Shown here: positions 45,061 through 55,082 of the stretch, piece by piece
Position numbering within the stretch: position 1 is the first letter of the stretch
How the letters are laid out: every line of letters begins with the position of its first letter
DNA from: Liopterus haemorrhoidalis
Taxonomy: Eukaryota > Arthropoda > Insecta > Coleoptera > Dytiscidae
Length of the DNA: 64,000 nucleotides
Direction: 5' to 3'
Assembly: GCA_963971575.1 (NCBI GenBank)
Contig: OZ020616.1
Span: 35,258,306 to 35,322,305 of the forward strand
Notes under the pieces: model-generated
Told to the model about the DNA's origin: nothing
Database searches by the model: none
Seen by the model: the letters and a program-made list of their open reading frames with translations, nothing else
Made by a program: the position numbers and the translations under genes

Positions 45061-45799
45061 GATGTCACTATTCAAAATAAAAAATGACAAATTATATTTT
45101 TAAATGACATATTTATAATCTTGTAACAGATTTATTAATAATTGAAAATTTTATTACATGAAAAAAACTATGATTGAACTAAACTAAAAATTAAACAATT
45201 TAACATGAAACAGTTTGTGTAAACTACGTCCTTAAATCTAAAAAAACACACACAAATCACAATAAAAAACTGTATAATGTTCTGAACTATTTAAATACAC
45301 ATCTTGACAAACTGTCCACCAACACGTATCAACTTGTACTGGCCCTCGAAGGTCACGCGGTTAGGGCATTTTATGACTAAGAACAATCAGACTTTTCAAA
45401 TTATTACATTCAAAAAAAGTTTTGTTTTAAGTAAAAAGTATAAGTGAAGAAGAGACGATAGCCCGTATAAAAATGTTTGCTTGGATTAATACAAATAAGG
45501 AGTGCTTATAAAATGCTGATAAAGTACTTCATATAGGCGGAAAGCGAAATACAAATGTGAAGTACATTATTAATACTGGCGTTGCACTTACTTTTGGTGC
45601 CAGCAATTTACCAGCAGTAAAAGCAGTTTGCCGGCATTCGGCCGTTAGTTGAATGTTTGCTGGGTGTCATGATAAATAATATCTCTGTTAGAAAATATTA
45701 GGCTAATATAGTTAATATAAGAAATATAAGTTATTTCTGCTCTGCTGCTAGAATGTATTTTATACAAATACTTTATGGTGGCCACAGATGATTTTTTAA

Positions 45800-46490
45800 A
45801 TATTATTTTAAAATTACTCAAAATTAATTTATGAATATTTTAAATTACAAAACATGTAAATTTCATTATCAAATTACACTCTATACGTCATTCGCTAATT
45901 ATTCGTTATTAAAAATTATTGTTCATCGCTTATATTTAATTAAAAAATTAATCAAATCGATATCATTAAGGGCTAATAATGTTAAATTTTTACTACGCAA
46001 AAATGTTTAATTTAAATTAAATTTTAACCTTCGAAGCAAGCTTCAAATGGCTTGCTAATTTGTACTAATAAAAAATTACTCTAAACAAATTAGGTTAAAA
46101 ATATAAAGGTCAAATGACGTCAGGTATGAGATATTTTACGTGACATGATATTAAATTACATAAACAGAAATTAAATTCTTTTTACTTTTGTATTAGGTAT
46201 GTTTCAGCATAATATGAAACGGGTAATTAAATTACCTTTTGTAGGAATTTAATTTAAAACACTAATTATTCATTTAGATATGCATTCAGAAAATTTAACT
46301 ATTTATTTATTTTCTCAGTTGCCGTATATGTTTGTGTAGATAATGGTTTAATTAAGTAAATAAATATTCATTCAGATTTTTTGAGCAGTTTTCTATTATT
46401 TTTATAAACGCCCAACGTTTTACCAATGGATATTCTTCCTCAGGACCTAAAATAATAATAAACTCACTAAATCTATACTAATATATAAAT
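45800..46490. other. AT-rich spacer, nothing recognised
   Basis: No recognisable domain or bounded repeat. Confidence 0.4.
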
Positions 46491-46492
46491 TA

Positions 46493-46900
46493 CAGTCTGT
46501 TCCAAACGGTTAAGCGGAACTAAATTTTGCAATCTAGTTACTTTCATCGTTTAAATCGTGCTTTTAGACCGTTTTGTTTAAGCTTTGTAAATCATACTTA
46601 CAATAAACATTTTTTGGTTAAGGTTAATATCATTTTAAATTGTCATTTTCTTTATATTTTGATTTTTTGTGTCATTCTTAATACAAATTTCCCATTTATT
46701 AATTTTTTGTCATTAAAATATATTAAAAAACATAATTTAATTTTGGCATAGGTCATTCGTTTCCATGGTTTCATTGTTGTAATTTTAAATTTTGACATTC
46801 CAACGTGAAAAAAGAAATATCCCAAGCAAGGTCCCTTGTCGTGACAATCTAAAAGAACGAAATTCCCATTTAGTTCCACCTAAGCGTTTGAAACAGACTG
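46493..46900. mobile_element. MITE family C, complete copy
   Basis: A 408-bp element flanked by TA (46491-46492, 46901-46902) with ends CAGTCTGTTCCAAACGGTTA and CCTAAGCGTTTGAAACAGAC then TG. Interior is collinear with 6407-6812 (inverted) and 49039-49445 (inverted). Non-coding. Confidence 0.9.
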
Positions 46901-47040
46901 TAGTTCGTTTGTGTTTATGTGTGTATGTATGTACGTTCCTCAAAACTTAAGAACCAGTACTGCACCCATTTAAATAAAAAATACACGAGCGTGTTCTTGG
47001 CACCGTTTATGGCAGGGGTGTCAAACTTATTTCAGCCTCG

Positions 47041-47212
47041 GGCTATTTTTAGGGTTTTATAGGTATGACCAAAAAACCCTTATACCGTCATTTTGTTGTC
47101 TGTCTGTCTGTCTGTCTGTTCGGTAAAAATTGTAGTCAAACGGCGAAACCTAGAGAGTTGAAATTTGATATGCTTATACAACACTTTGACCCGCACATAG
47201 GAAAAATACTAA
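47041..47212. repeat. repeat family R, copy 4
   Basis: Reads AGGGTTTTATAGGTATGACC, then the (TGTC)n array (47096-47120), a TCAAACGG block and GAGAGTTGAAATTTGATATG, collinear with the complement of copy 1. It is cut off by the Harbinger insertion at 47213. Confidence 0.7.
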
Positions 47213-47337
47213 GGGCCGGTCTTTCCACCTTCGATAAACTTCTGGGTAACTATCTGATAGATAAAGTTATCTGATACTTTATCTGTTGGATAAATGCCAT
47301 CCCGTCTTTCAGTTCATATTTATCTGTCAGATAGTTA

Positions 47338-47634
47338 TAAGCGGTTCACTTTTGTAAGAACAAACTAAAAGGAAATTTTGATTTCAATAGTTTGCACCTT
47401 TGAAACTGTATGTCACGTTGGTATTAAAAAATGTCACTTTTTTAAAATGTTGATCCATTTGACATATGTCATAATCAAAAATGATATCATAATTATAATG
47501 ATTATAACCTTTAATCCTAAAGTCGGTTTTACAGCGTAAGGAATATTTTTAATTGACATTTAAAGTCAGTAATACACTATAAAAGTAACCAAAATAACCA
47601 TATCTAGTTTGTTCTTACAAAAGTGAACAGCTTA
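47338..47634. mobile_element. MITE family B, complete copy
   Basis: A 297-bp element with ends TAAGCGGTTCACTTTTGTAA and TTACAAAAGTGAACAGCTTA, flanked by TA (47336-47337, 47635-47636). Removing it restores the Harbinger subterminal word CAGATAGTTATCTGACGG. Confidence 0.9.
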
Positions 47635-47818
47635 TATCTGACGGATAATGAGACTGACATATTGAATCCTCAGATTGGTAACACTGAATGTGTAACTGAA
47701 ATAGGCGTTGAGAAAGATTTTTTTTGTTTCTCTATGGAAATAAATAAATAAATTGGTAAACTGACAGCTGTCGAGCCGTTTTTTTGGTTATTGTCATTGA
47801 CAAAATTAAATTTATGTA

Positions 47819-48601
47819 TAAGCTGTTCACTTTTGTATGAACACACTAGATCTGGTTATTTTGGTTACTTTTATGGTGTGTTACTGACTTTAAATGTCAA
47901 TTAAAAATATTCCTTACGCTGTAAAACCGACTTTAGGTTGATAAGGTTATGATCATTATAATTAAGATATTATCTGTCTCATTTTGTAATACGAAACTAA
48001 CAGGAAAACTTCATTTTTTATGTTGTATATTTAAAATATCATCTTAGGGTGGTAATTCTGAAGTAACACCTTTCAAAATATTTGACAATTCATAATTGAC
48101 ATTAAATTACGTATATGTCAACTTACTAACACAAATTGTATAAAACACAAATTGACAAGTATTTGAAATATATTTTATACAACCAGAACAGAAATTATGA
48201 ATAAGCGAAATAAGATGAAATAAATATTTGTATATAATTCAAAATATTAGACATGTCAATCACAAATTTGACATGTCAATTTGGTATCTGACATGTAGTT
48301 TTTGAGTGAATATAACCTCAGTATAATGAAACTTGATCAAAAATGTAAAAGCCAGATTTACAAGTTTACATGGTTTCAAAAAAGTCTATTTACACCACAA
48401 CAGTCACCAAAGTAACCAGATTTAGTTTCGTATTACAAATTGAGACAGATTATATCATTTTTCATTATGACATATGTCAAATTGATCGACATTTTAAAAA
48501 AGTGACATTTTTTAATACCAACATGACATACAGCTTCAAAGGTGCAAAATATTGAAAACAAAATTCCGTCTTAGTTTGTTCTTACAAAAGTGAACTGCTT
48601 A
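47819..48601. mobile_element. MITE family B, split by MITE A
   Basis: Ends TAAGCTGTTCACTTTTGTAT and TTACAAAAGTGAACTGCTTA flanked by TA (47817-47818, 48602-48603). After removing the A copy (47970-48452) and its 2-bp duplication it is 298 bp, matching the complete B copy. This proves A is younger than B here. Confidence 0.9.
47970..48452. mobile_element. MITE family A inside MITE B
   Basis: Ends TTATCTGTCTCATTTTGTAA and CAAATTGAGACAGATTA flanked by TA (47968-47969, 48453-48454). It keeps the palindrome array (48248, 48268, 48288) and has about 150 extra internal bases relative to other A copies. The intact word GTTGTATATTTAAA near 48023 is the empty site for the 36190 transposon. Confidence 0.9.
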
Positions 48602-48701
48602 TATGCGTTATACAAGATTTTAGCAATTATTAATGTCGTAAGCATGTAATAAAATTGGGGGAATGAAAAATAGACAGTAGATATTAATAATAATTGTTCT
48701 A

Positions 48702-49448
48702 TAATCTGTCTCATTTTGTAATACGAAACTAGATCTGGTTACTTTGGTGACTGTTGTGGTGTAAATAGACTTTTATGGAAACATGTGAACTTGTAAATCT
48801 GGCTTCAAATATTTGGTTAAGTTTTATTATATCGAGGTTATATTCACTCAAAAACTATGTATGTCAGATAACAAATTGACATGTCAAAATTACGATTGAC
48901 ATGTCAAAATTATGATAGATATGTCAAATATTTTGAAAGGTGCCACTTCAGAATTACCACCCTAAGATGATATTTTAAATATACAACATAAAAAATGAAA
49001 TTTTCCTCTTAGTTTTGTATTACAAAATGAGACAGATACAGTCTGTTCCAAACGGTTAAGCGGAACTAAATGGGAATTTAGTTCTTTTAGGTTGTCACGA
49101 GAAGGGACCTTGCTTGGGTTATTTCATTTTTCACGTTGGGATGTCAAAATTTAAAATTCCAACAATGAAACCATGGAAACGAATGACATATGTCAAAATT
49201 AAATATTTTTTTTAGATATTTTAATGACAAAAAAATAAATAAATGGGAAATTTGTATTAAGAATGACACAAAAAATCAAAATATAAAGAAAATGACATTT
49301 TAAAATGATATTAACCTTAATCAAAAAATTTTTATTGTAAGTATGATTTACAAAGCTTAAACAAAACGGCCGAAAGGCACGATTTAAACGATGAAAGTAA
49401 CTAGATTGCAAAATCTAGTTCTGCTTAACCGTTTGGAACAGACTGTAA
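48702..49448. mobile_element. MITE family A, right terminus split by MITE C
   Basis: Left end TAATCTGTCTCATTTTGTAA at 48702 after TA. The right terminus is split: GAGACAGATA ends at 49038, and after the C copy TAA resumes at 49446. Restoring the site gives a normal A end with TA beyond (49449-49450). The 20-bp palindrome array is perfect here (48876, 48896, 48916). Confidence 0.9.
49039..49445. mobile_element. MITE family C inside the terminus of MITE A
   Basis: A 407-bp C copy with ends CAGTCTGTTCCAAACGGTTA and TAACCGTTTGGAACAGACTG, flanked by TA (49037-49038, 49446-49447). It is inverted relative to 46493-46900. Confidence 0.9.
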
Positions 49449-50169
49449 TACGTTTATTTAATTTTTTAATTTTATTATGATTGATGTAAATACAAAATAA
49501 GTTATAATAAATTTGAAAATAAGAAATTAAATCACGGAGTATTCTTTCATTTTCATTTTTTCTGAGTAATCAGTTTCTTCAGGTACGTCACCGACACAGT
49601 ACTGATCTTTTGTGGGTGGTTCTTCACATCTACTCTTGTAACGTTAAAGTTGCTTAATACTGCAGTTGCTACTATGCCAATTATAATCTTATTGCTCAAA
49701 TTCGAAGCGAATATTAGAATTATTAAACATTGTATTTTAGAAAAAAGCTATTTGAAAGCTCTGCTTACGAGTATATGATTTGAAATAACGGGGAATCAAA
49801 GATCTACCGACTATCGCACGGCCTTGGCTATCTGCAATAGTTACTGCCTGACTACTGGCTTTCCGCCATTTGCCGAAATCTTGACGCCGCGGCCCGAACA
49901 GATTCTGGCACAAGGCATTCTCGTCTAAATAATTGTTTATAGTATATCAGACATATAATATAAAAATGTATTATATTAAGTATAACAAGTCGTTGCGGGC
50001 CGCAAAAATGCGATATTTGGGCCGCCAGTTTGACACCCCTGGTTTATGGTAACATGAGAATGATTTTATAACGCCTAGGGTACTTGGATTTTGTTAATGA
50101 TGATTTAAAATAAAGCCAAAAATTTAATCTTATTCTTCTTCTTAGTGATTTTTATTATTATTATTATTT

Positions 50170-50320
50170 TTTTTTTTTTTTGTCGGCCAGCATTCAGCTC
50201 CATATATTGTAACCGGACGGACTATTGTCTTTTAAATTTTTTAAAGTAGATGGGTACACGCTTGTTGCTTTTGACTTTTCTCAATCTTAACCAATACGAA
50301 ACTTTAATACTGTATGGAAA
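50170..50320 (-). pseudogene. LINE reverse transcriptase crumb
   Basis: The minus strand reads KTIVRPVTIYGAECWPT, matching the YK..VRPV..YG.E.W block of the thumb region of RTE-type LINE proteins. Nothing else of the element is recognisable. Confidence 0.5.
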
Positions 50321-50554
50321 TAAATTCTCAAAAACATGAATGGTAAGAACTTTGCTCCCAATAATCGTACAACAGTACGGTTTACGCCAATGTGTTTAGA
50401 AATTCTTTCCACAAGCTGACACATCTTTTATATGCCTTAAAACTTTATATTACGTTTAACAAACAAAAACACACAGGCCCTGAAAGCAGAGAGATGATTC
50501 ATTTGTGGTGAAGATAACATGCGCCGTTGATCCATAGATTTCTATATAGTGGGC

Positions 50555-50680
50555 ATGAATTATTATTATTATTATATTTATTTTACATCGGCCTATTTCT
50601 GCAACGAGGCTAATCGCCGATGACAGGGGGCGAGCTCCTACATCTGGATGAGGGGTGAATGATTGTGAAAATGGGAATAA
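50555..50680 (-). repeat. possible retroelement 3' tail with (ATA)n
   Basis: On the minus strand a GC-richer block (GGGCGAGCTC complement region, AATAGGCCGATG words) is followed by an (ATA)n tail at 50558-50575. A unique body plus simple tail suggests a SINE or LINE 3' end. No pol III boxes were identified. Confidence 0.3.
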
Positions 50681-50739
50681 TGTAAAAATATTATTCTCGC
50701 CTGAACAATATCTCCAACGGAGAATCGAGTCCAAAACTG

Positions 50740-50999
50740 TCCAAAAAAGCTAAATTATTTACCTTATTTACTACACTGTGCGTTAATTTTTCTACAGTAA
50801 TGGTTTAAGTTGGGTATTTTTTACGAACATAATTCCTAAAAGTATAATTTCAGAAAATATGTTCGTCTTGGGACCAGAACAGTTTAGATAAAAAAATGCG
50901 AGTAATTACGTATCTTGCAAAATTATAAATTTAATAATAATTCATGTGTAAATGACGAAATACAATGGTTCATTTAGTGCTGGCGTCAGTCGTTTTTTC
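50740..50999. other. spacer, nothing recognised
   Basis: No domain or repeat. Confidence 0.35.
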
Positions 51000-51350
51000 G
51001 CGCTATACAGCATGTTCCGCTGTCCCGGCATGAATAATGTAAGCTGGAAATCCGCGGAATTTATTTGGGTCCATGTTCAGCGTGTCCAGTAAATCCGAAC
51101 GTGTCGGTACGTGCCAGCATCAAGCAGAGAACACGGGGGATTGATCCCATCTCGCGTACGAGATTCAACCTGCCAGCAAAGCCTTCCCGCACTCCCAGTT
51201 ATTCCAACGGGAATTCCGAACATCGAATTAACTTTACTGCTGTCTGTAAAGTTCCACAGATCACCGGTTGAGCATAATGAAACGAAATGTACGCGGGTTT
51301 TGGGTTCAACTAAATCGATGTTAAGACCATCAAGCTTGTTATGACACATT
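51000..51350. other. GC- and CpG-enriched block of unknown function
   Basis: About 350 bases near 50 percent GC with many CpG, unlike the surrounding A/T-rich DNA. Frames are open on both strands for 68 to 90 codons (minus 51349-51077, plus 51065-51271), but neither shows a known domain. It could be an unmethylated regulatory or exon region, or the GC-rich part of an unrecognised transposon. Confidence 0.35.
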
Positions 51351-52019
51351 GCTTCTGCTCGACTCCCGATGGTTAGGTTAGTGATAGTTAGTTCTAGTTT
51401 AACGCGACTTCAAACTTAATCTACGTTAAATACATTCACGGTTCAACGGTGCGGATATATTCCTGCCATTAAATCAAACTTAGATTTTGAATCAGTGCTT
51501 CCGGTGGGATGCGAAATGGAGGAAAGTTCATTTGATAGATACGTTTGCTCGCTTCCTCTTGGAATTACGTATCTAACTTTCAAACTGTTAATTTCGTGAT
51601 GAATTAGTGCTGCACTTTATGAGCATTTCATTTTGACATTTATTTTAAATTTGTTTACATTGGGGAATACTTTGACCGCAGATCATAACCATCAAACGAA
51701 TGCCAGCTATAACCAATGGAGTGCTGTTGGTTACTAATTACCTTTAAAATGTTATGAGAGACTATCAAAATAAATTTGTAATAAATATTACACAGCATCA
51801 ACGTGTGTAACCTAGAAATATTATTCTATTTTTTTCTATGTAACAATTTTGTTTTGCTGGTGTTTATAAACAAGCCAACTGTGTCAGCAGTGGAAACTAT
51901 GTTATTTAAGTTTCTTCGTCTTCCACACCGTCTCTTTTCGAATGTTTTTCAAATAAGATTAAAAGTATAAAAAATTACTTTTTACTTTAAGTAGACTTTA
52001 GAATTAAATAAATATGATT
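51351..52019. other. spacer, nothing recognised
   Basis: No recognisable gene or bounded repeat. Confidence 0.35.
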
Positions 52020-52275
52020 ATATCATTCCTTTTTAGAACAGCACTCTCGATTGATGCGACAAGTGCGTGCGCGCCGTGTGTACGGTAGTGACATACATAT
52101 GCAAGCCTGCAACAACGTTCGTTAAAGCCCTTTGACGTGTGTTAAGAATACCACCTCGGAAGCGAACGTCGGCCAATGCCAAGCCCAACGTACGTTATCT
52201 GTGAATTGTGATGTATTGTCCGTACACACGCTACGCAGAGCTATATAAATGTAAACATTGGCCATCACTTGCCAC
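52020..52275 (+). promoter_or_regulatory. CpG-rich candidate core promoter with TATA and initiator-like site
   Basis: Eighteen or so CpG occur within 52040-52240. They end at TATATAAAT (52242-52250), followed about 25 bases on by CATCACTT, an insect-initiator-like TCA(C)T word at 52265-52270. The arrangement resembles an RNA polymerase II promoter on the plus strand. No clear open reading frame follows in the next 300 bases, so it may drive a noncoding first exon, a transposon, or nothing. Confidence 0.4.
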
Positions 52276-52289
52276 ACCATATGTAGGCG

Positions 52290-52539
52290 CCTTTAGACAA
52301 AAAGTAACATTCAACAGTATACTTCGTATCAAAGTTCATTTCTGACTGAAAATTTTATAGAGTATTTTCTAATATCTTTTAAAAAAGATTGTTTGTTTAA
52401 TACGTTAAGTTTAAGTATGTATAAGGATGATCAATTTTTTCGGAATCCTTTAAATTATGTTCTTCAATATTAACAGTCCCAGCTACTAACATTTACAATA
52501 TTTGAGTAATATTAGGTTGTACATGAGATTTTTAGCAAT
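52290..52539. other. spacer, nothing recognised
   Basis: No recognisable gene or repeat. Confidence 0.35.
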
Positions 52540-53100
52540 GTTTCTTTATTTATAAAAGATAAATAGTACATTGTATTAAATTAAAATATTGGCTATCTGA
52601 ATCTATGAACTTTTGCCATCTGTTAGACAGCAAAAGGATTACGCGTTGAATGAAAGTGTCATCTTTGGACGAAATCCAAACTTCCACCCATTTTCGCAAA
52701 TCTTCGTCATTCAAGAAACGCTCATCAGACAACACACGCTGCATCGATCTGACTAGGTAGGAATCAGAAGGGGATATGTCTAGTGACTAAGCAGGGTGAT
52801 GAAGGCCTTTCCATTTCATAGTATAACACAACCTTCTTGAACTCTTTGGTAACATGCGGCCTGGCGTTGTCTTGGAGAAAGGAAATTTTGCGCCGATTTG
52901 TGGCTAATTGAAGACGCTTTTTGATTGGTTCTCTGTTCAGTTGCTCTAGTTTTTTAGTGTAGAGATCTCCTGTCACCGCTGGTTGTAGCAATTCATAGTT
53001 CCACTCCTTCTTGATATAGAGCAGAATCTTATGGCCGTGTATCTTGTGTCGTGGCATCGATGTAGTGGGTTGGTTGGGGTCCACCCAGTGTTTTAACCTT
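52540..53100 (-). pseudogene. mariner (DD34D) transposase C-terminal half
   Basis: The minus strand reads DPNQPTTSMPRHKIHGHKIL and LLYIKKEWNYELLQPAVTGD, then LQDNARPHVTKEFKKVV with the second Asp. The third-Asp block is missing (frame broken at about 52790), and a second frame continues DERFLNDEDLRKWVEVWISS and SDSQYF near the natural C-terminus. Upstream (higher coordinates) sequence is cut off by the DD41D element at 53122. Non-functional. Confidence 0.8.
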
Positions 53101-53121
53101 TTAGGATTATCGTAATAAATA

Positions 53122-53687
53122 ATGGGTGTTTTTTTTTAGAGGTATAGAACTTTAAATTGCAATAAAACAACGATGGATTATTCGATTGACATGAATTTTT
53201 TTTTATTCGAAAGATAATCTTGTGGCATTACATTTTAAATATGATTTCTGGCATATGACCGCCACGGCTGGCTCGGATGTAGTCCAATCTGGACGTCCAA
53301 TTTTCGATGACTTTTTCCAACATTTGTGGCCGTATATCGGCAATAACACGGCGAATGTTGTCTTCCAAATGGTCAAGCGTTTGTGGCTTATCCGCATAGA
53401 CCAATGACTTTACATAGCCCCACAGAAAGTAGTCCAGCTGTGTTAAATCACAAGATCTTGGAGGCCAATTCACAGGTCCAAAACGTGAAATTAGGCGGTC
53501 ACCAAACGTGTCTTTCAATAAATCGATTGTGGCACGAGCTGTGTGACATGTTGCGCCGTCTTGTTGGTATGATTTAATGTAATTCCACAAGATTATCTTT
53601 CGAATAAAAAAAAATTCATGTCAATCGAATAATCCATCGTTGTTTTATTGCAATTTAAAGTTCTATACCTCTAAAAAAAACACCCGT
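53122..53687 (-). mobile_element. palindromised DD41D deletion element
   Basis: A 566-bp element with TA at both sides. Its two ends are near-identical inverted copies over about 104 bases (53122-53225 and 53585-53687), both derived from the transposon's 3' end including the coding tail (GGCATTACATTTTAAATATG region at the true 3' side). The native 5' end is gone. A partial transposase lies between. The sister copy at 10425 has normal distinct ends, so this is a rearrangement. Confidence 0.85.
53228..53590 (-). pseudogene. DD41D transposase C-terminal part
   Basis: 120 minus-strand codons start with a junction-derived MWNYIKS and continue YQQDGATCHTARATIDLLKD, then WPPRSCDLTQLDYFLWGYVK to EIIFKM. 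The second and third Asp (41 residues apart) are present; the first Asp and the DNA-binding domain are not. In the shared region it differs from 10594-10884 by one residue (Pro to Gln), showing that the copies are young. Confidence 0.85.
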
Positions 53688-53734
53688 TACATATTAAACC
53701 ACGAATATAAAAAAACGTATGTTTCTTTTTATAC

Positions 53735-54610
53735 CTTAATATAAGGAATTCTGCTATATGGCTCGGAAATATAGGGATGGAAAGAGTAGGAAGAAGTAGA
53801 ACGAATACAAGAAAAGTATATTAAATGGACATTGGGATTAGACAGGCAAACACCGACCTATATATTATGATCGGAGAGACAAAATAAAACTAAAAACCGG
53901 AACAAGAGCTGTAAAAAATGAACAAAAAATTCAAGCCTGCAATTATGAAATCCTGAAGGAAATCTGGAAAGAAAGGGAAAATAATGCACAAACAAATTGG
54001 AAAACCGAAAGAAGAAAATATTACGAGAGAAACGGCTACAGTACAGACGAGATAAGAAGAAAGCAGGAGGAAGGAGTTGCAATTGAACATTTAACAACAG
54101 AAAGAGATAGAGATGTACAGAGAATACAAACGCAATGGCTGCCACAATATCTGCAAAACAGCAACAAATCCCAAAAAAACTTAGCAAGATTGGAAATATT
54201 GGAGAGAAGAAAATGAGAGATTATGTAGTACATGCGGCGAAGCAGAAGAAACAATAGAACACCTACAAAATTGTACAGAAATAGGAAGAGAGCCAAGGAC
54301 AATTCAAGAACTGTTGGACGAGTCGGGAGCCGAGATGACCTGGTTGAAAAGGGTGCTATAGAAAAGAAGAAAAAAAGTGAGAGCAATAGCAATATAAAAT
54401 TAAAAAGGGCATATTTTAGTTATAAGTTTATGTATAAATGTATATATTTTTTCTTATTTTCTTTTTGTAAATAGTGCCAAATACTTATTTTTGTTTTTTT
54501 TTTTTCTTTTTGTTAAATATATCAAATAGTTAATTATGGGTTATTAATGTAAAAACTGTACTCCATTTAAATCCGCAAGGCACGAATAAAGACTATATCT
54601 ATCTTCTATC
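53735..54610 (+). pseudogene. non-LTR retrotransposon C-terminal region
   Basis: Plus-strand frames give an ILLYGSEIWGWKE-like block, a lysine/glutamate-rich coiled region, then RLCSTCGEAEETIEHLQNC (a Cys-Cys-His-Cys knuckle) and LLDESGAEMTWLKRVL. This is the C-terminal layout of many arthropod LINE proteins. The 3' end has AATAAAG at 54585 and a TATCT-rich tail at 54595-54610. Multiple frameshifts; 5' part missing beside the DD41D element. Confidence 0.6.
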
Positions 54611-54611
54611 T

Positions 54612-55080
54612 ACATATTTCATCGCCCGTAACAATGCGCTACAAAAAAACTCTTCTTTTTCTGCTTGGTCAACCTAATTAGATCGGGCTAATCTTGTACA
54701 GATTTTGAATCGAAACTTCACACAATTCGTGAGGAACCCCTTACATTTATTGCTTGTCATATATTTTTTTAAATGCAAAATAGTCAATAAAAACTAACAA
54801 CTTTTCGGCTCAAACAGTTATTATAAAGCGTACGTATAGCCATCTATATGCGAGCACATGAACTCTTCAAGAACCTAATACAATGGGTTGGGAACGGTTA
54901 CCTACATTGGGAACTTTGCCGATCGAAAAAGATTTAATGACAAAATTATGTGAAGAAGGTAATTTCTATACCATAATAGAAAATTTTACAAATCTGAAGG
55001 ACAGGCTAATAAATTTAGTGTAGCTTCAAATTTTGACACCCCCCCCTTGCGAATATCATACTGCGCCATACAAATATACA
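54612..55080. other. spacer, nothing recognised
   Basis: No recognisable gene; a C-run lies near 55040. Confidence 0.35.
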
Positions 55081-55082
55081 TA

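Larger units (their letters stand above)
44090..45664. mobile_element. unclassified element with CCCAGCAAA...TTTGCTGGG ends
   Basis: A 1,575-bp insertion bounded by a short inverted repeat, CCCAGCAAA at the left and TTTGCTGGG at the right. Comparison with the intact neighbouring unit suggests little or no target duplication, which would suit a Helitron-like (HINE/Helentron) mechanism. However, no Rep/helicase or clear CTRR end with hairpin is present, so the class stays open. The left end carries a minisatellite of GGGCCAGTGCTGG units and the right end has ACCAGCAGT/GCCAGCA words. Confidence 0.5.
43919..45795. repeat. tandem duplication of a ~150-bp unit, second copy split by an insertion
   Basis: Unit 1 (43919-44069) contains ATGATAAATAATATCTCTGTT and GCTGCTAGAATGTATTTTAT-type words. 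A second unit begins at 44070 (TTATATGTAACCTTTCCAT), is interrupted at 44090, and resumes at 45665 through about 45795 with the same words. The element between is therefore younger than the duplication. Confidence 0.7.
47213..49738. mobile_element. PIF/Harbinger copy, interrupted and right-truncated
   Basis: Starts TAA then GGGCCGGTCTTTCCACCTTC as at 17854. After several MITE insertions the shared interior resumes at about 49489-49738 and matches 17988-18232, including the HARBI1 relic. The right terminus was not found; similarity stops at 49738. Confidence 0.7.
47013..50041. mobile_element. hAT element hosting a multi-level nest
   Basis: Ends CAGGGGTGTCAAACTTATTT and a right end reading CGCCAGTTTGACACCCCTG are flanked by GTTTATGG (47005-47012, 50042-50049). 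The CAGGGGTGTC.AACT terminus is characteristic of Tip100/Blackjack-type hATs. Native sequence is limited to the two ends; GGGCCGCAAAAATGCG and GGGCCGCCAG lie near the right end. The rest is later insertions: repeat R, Harbinger, and MITEs A, B and C. Confidence 0.9.

Noticed and set aside
53858..54392. Long hydrophobic minus-strand frames rich in Leu/Phe
   Set aside because: Antisense shadow of a Lys/Glu-rich LINE coding region on the plus strand.
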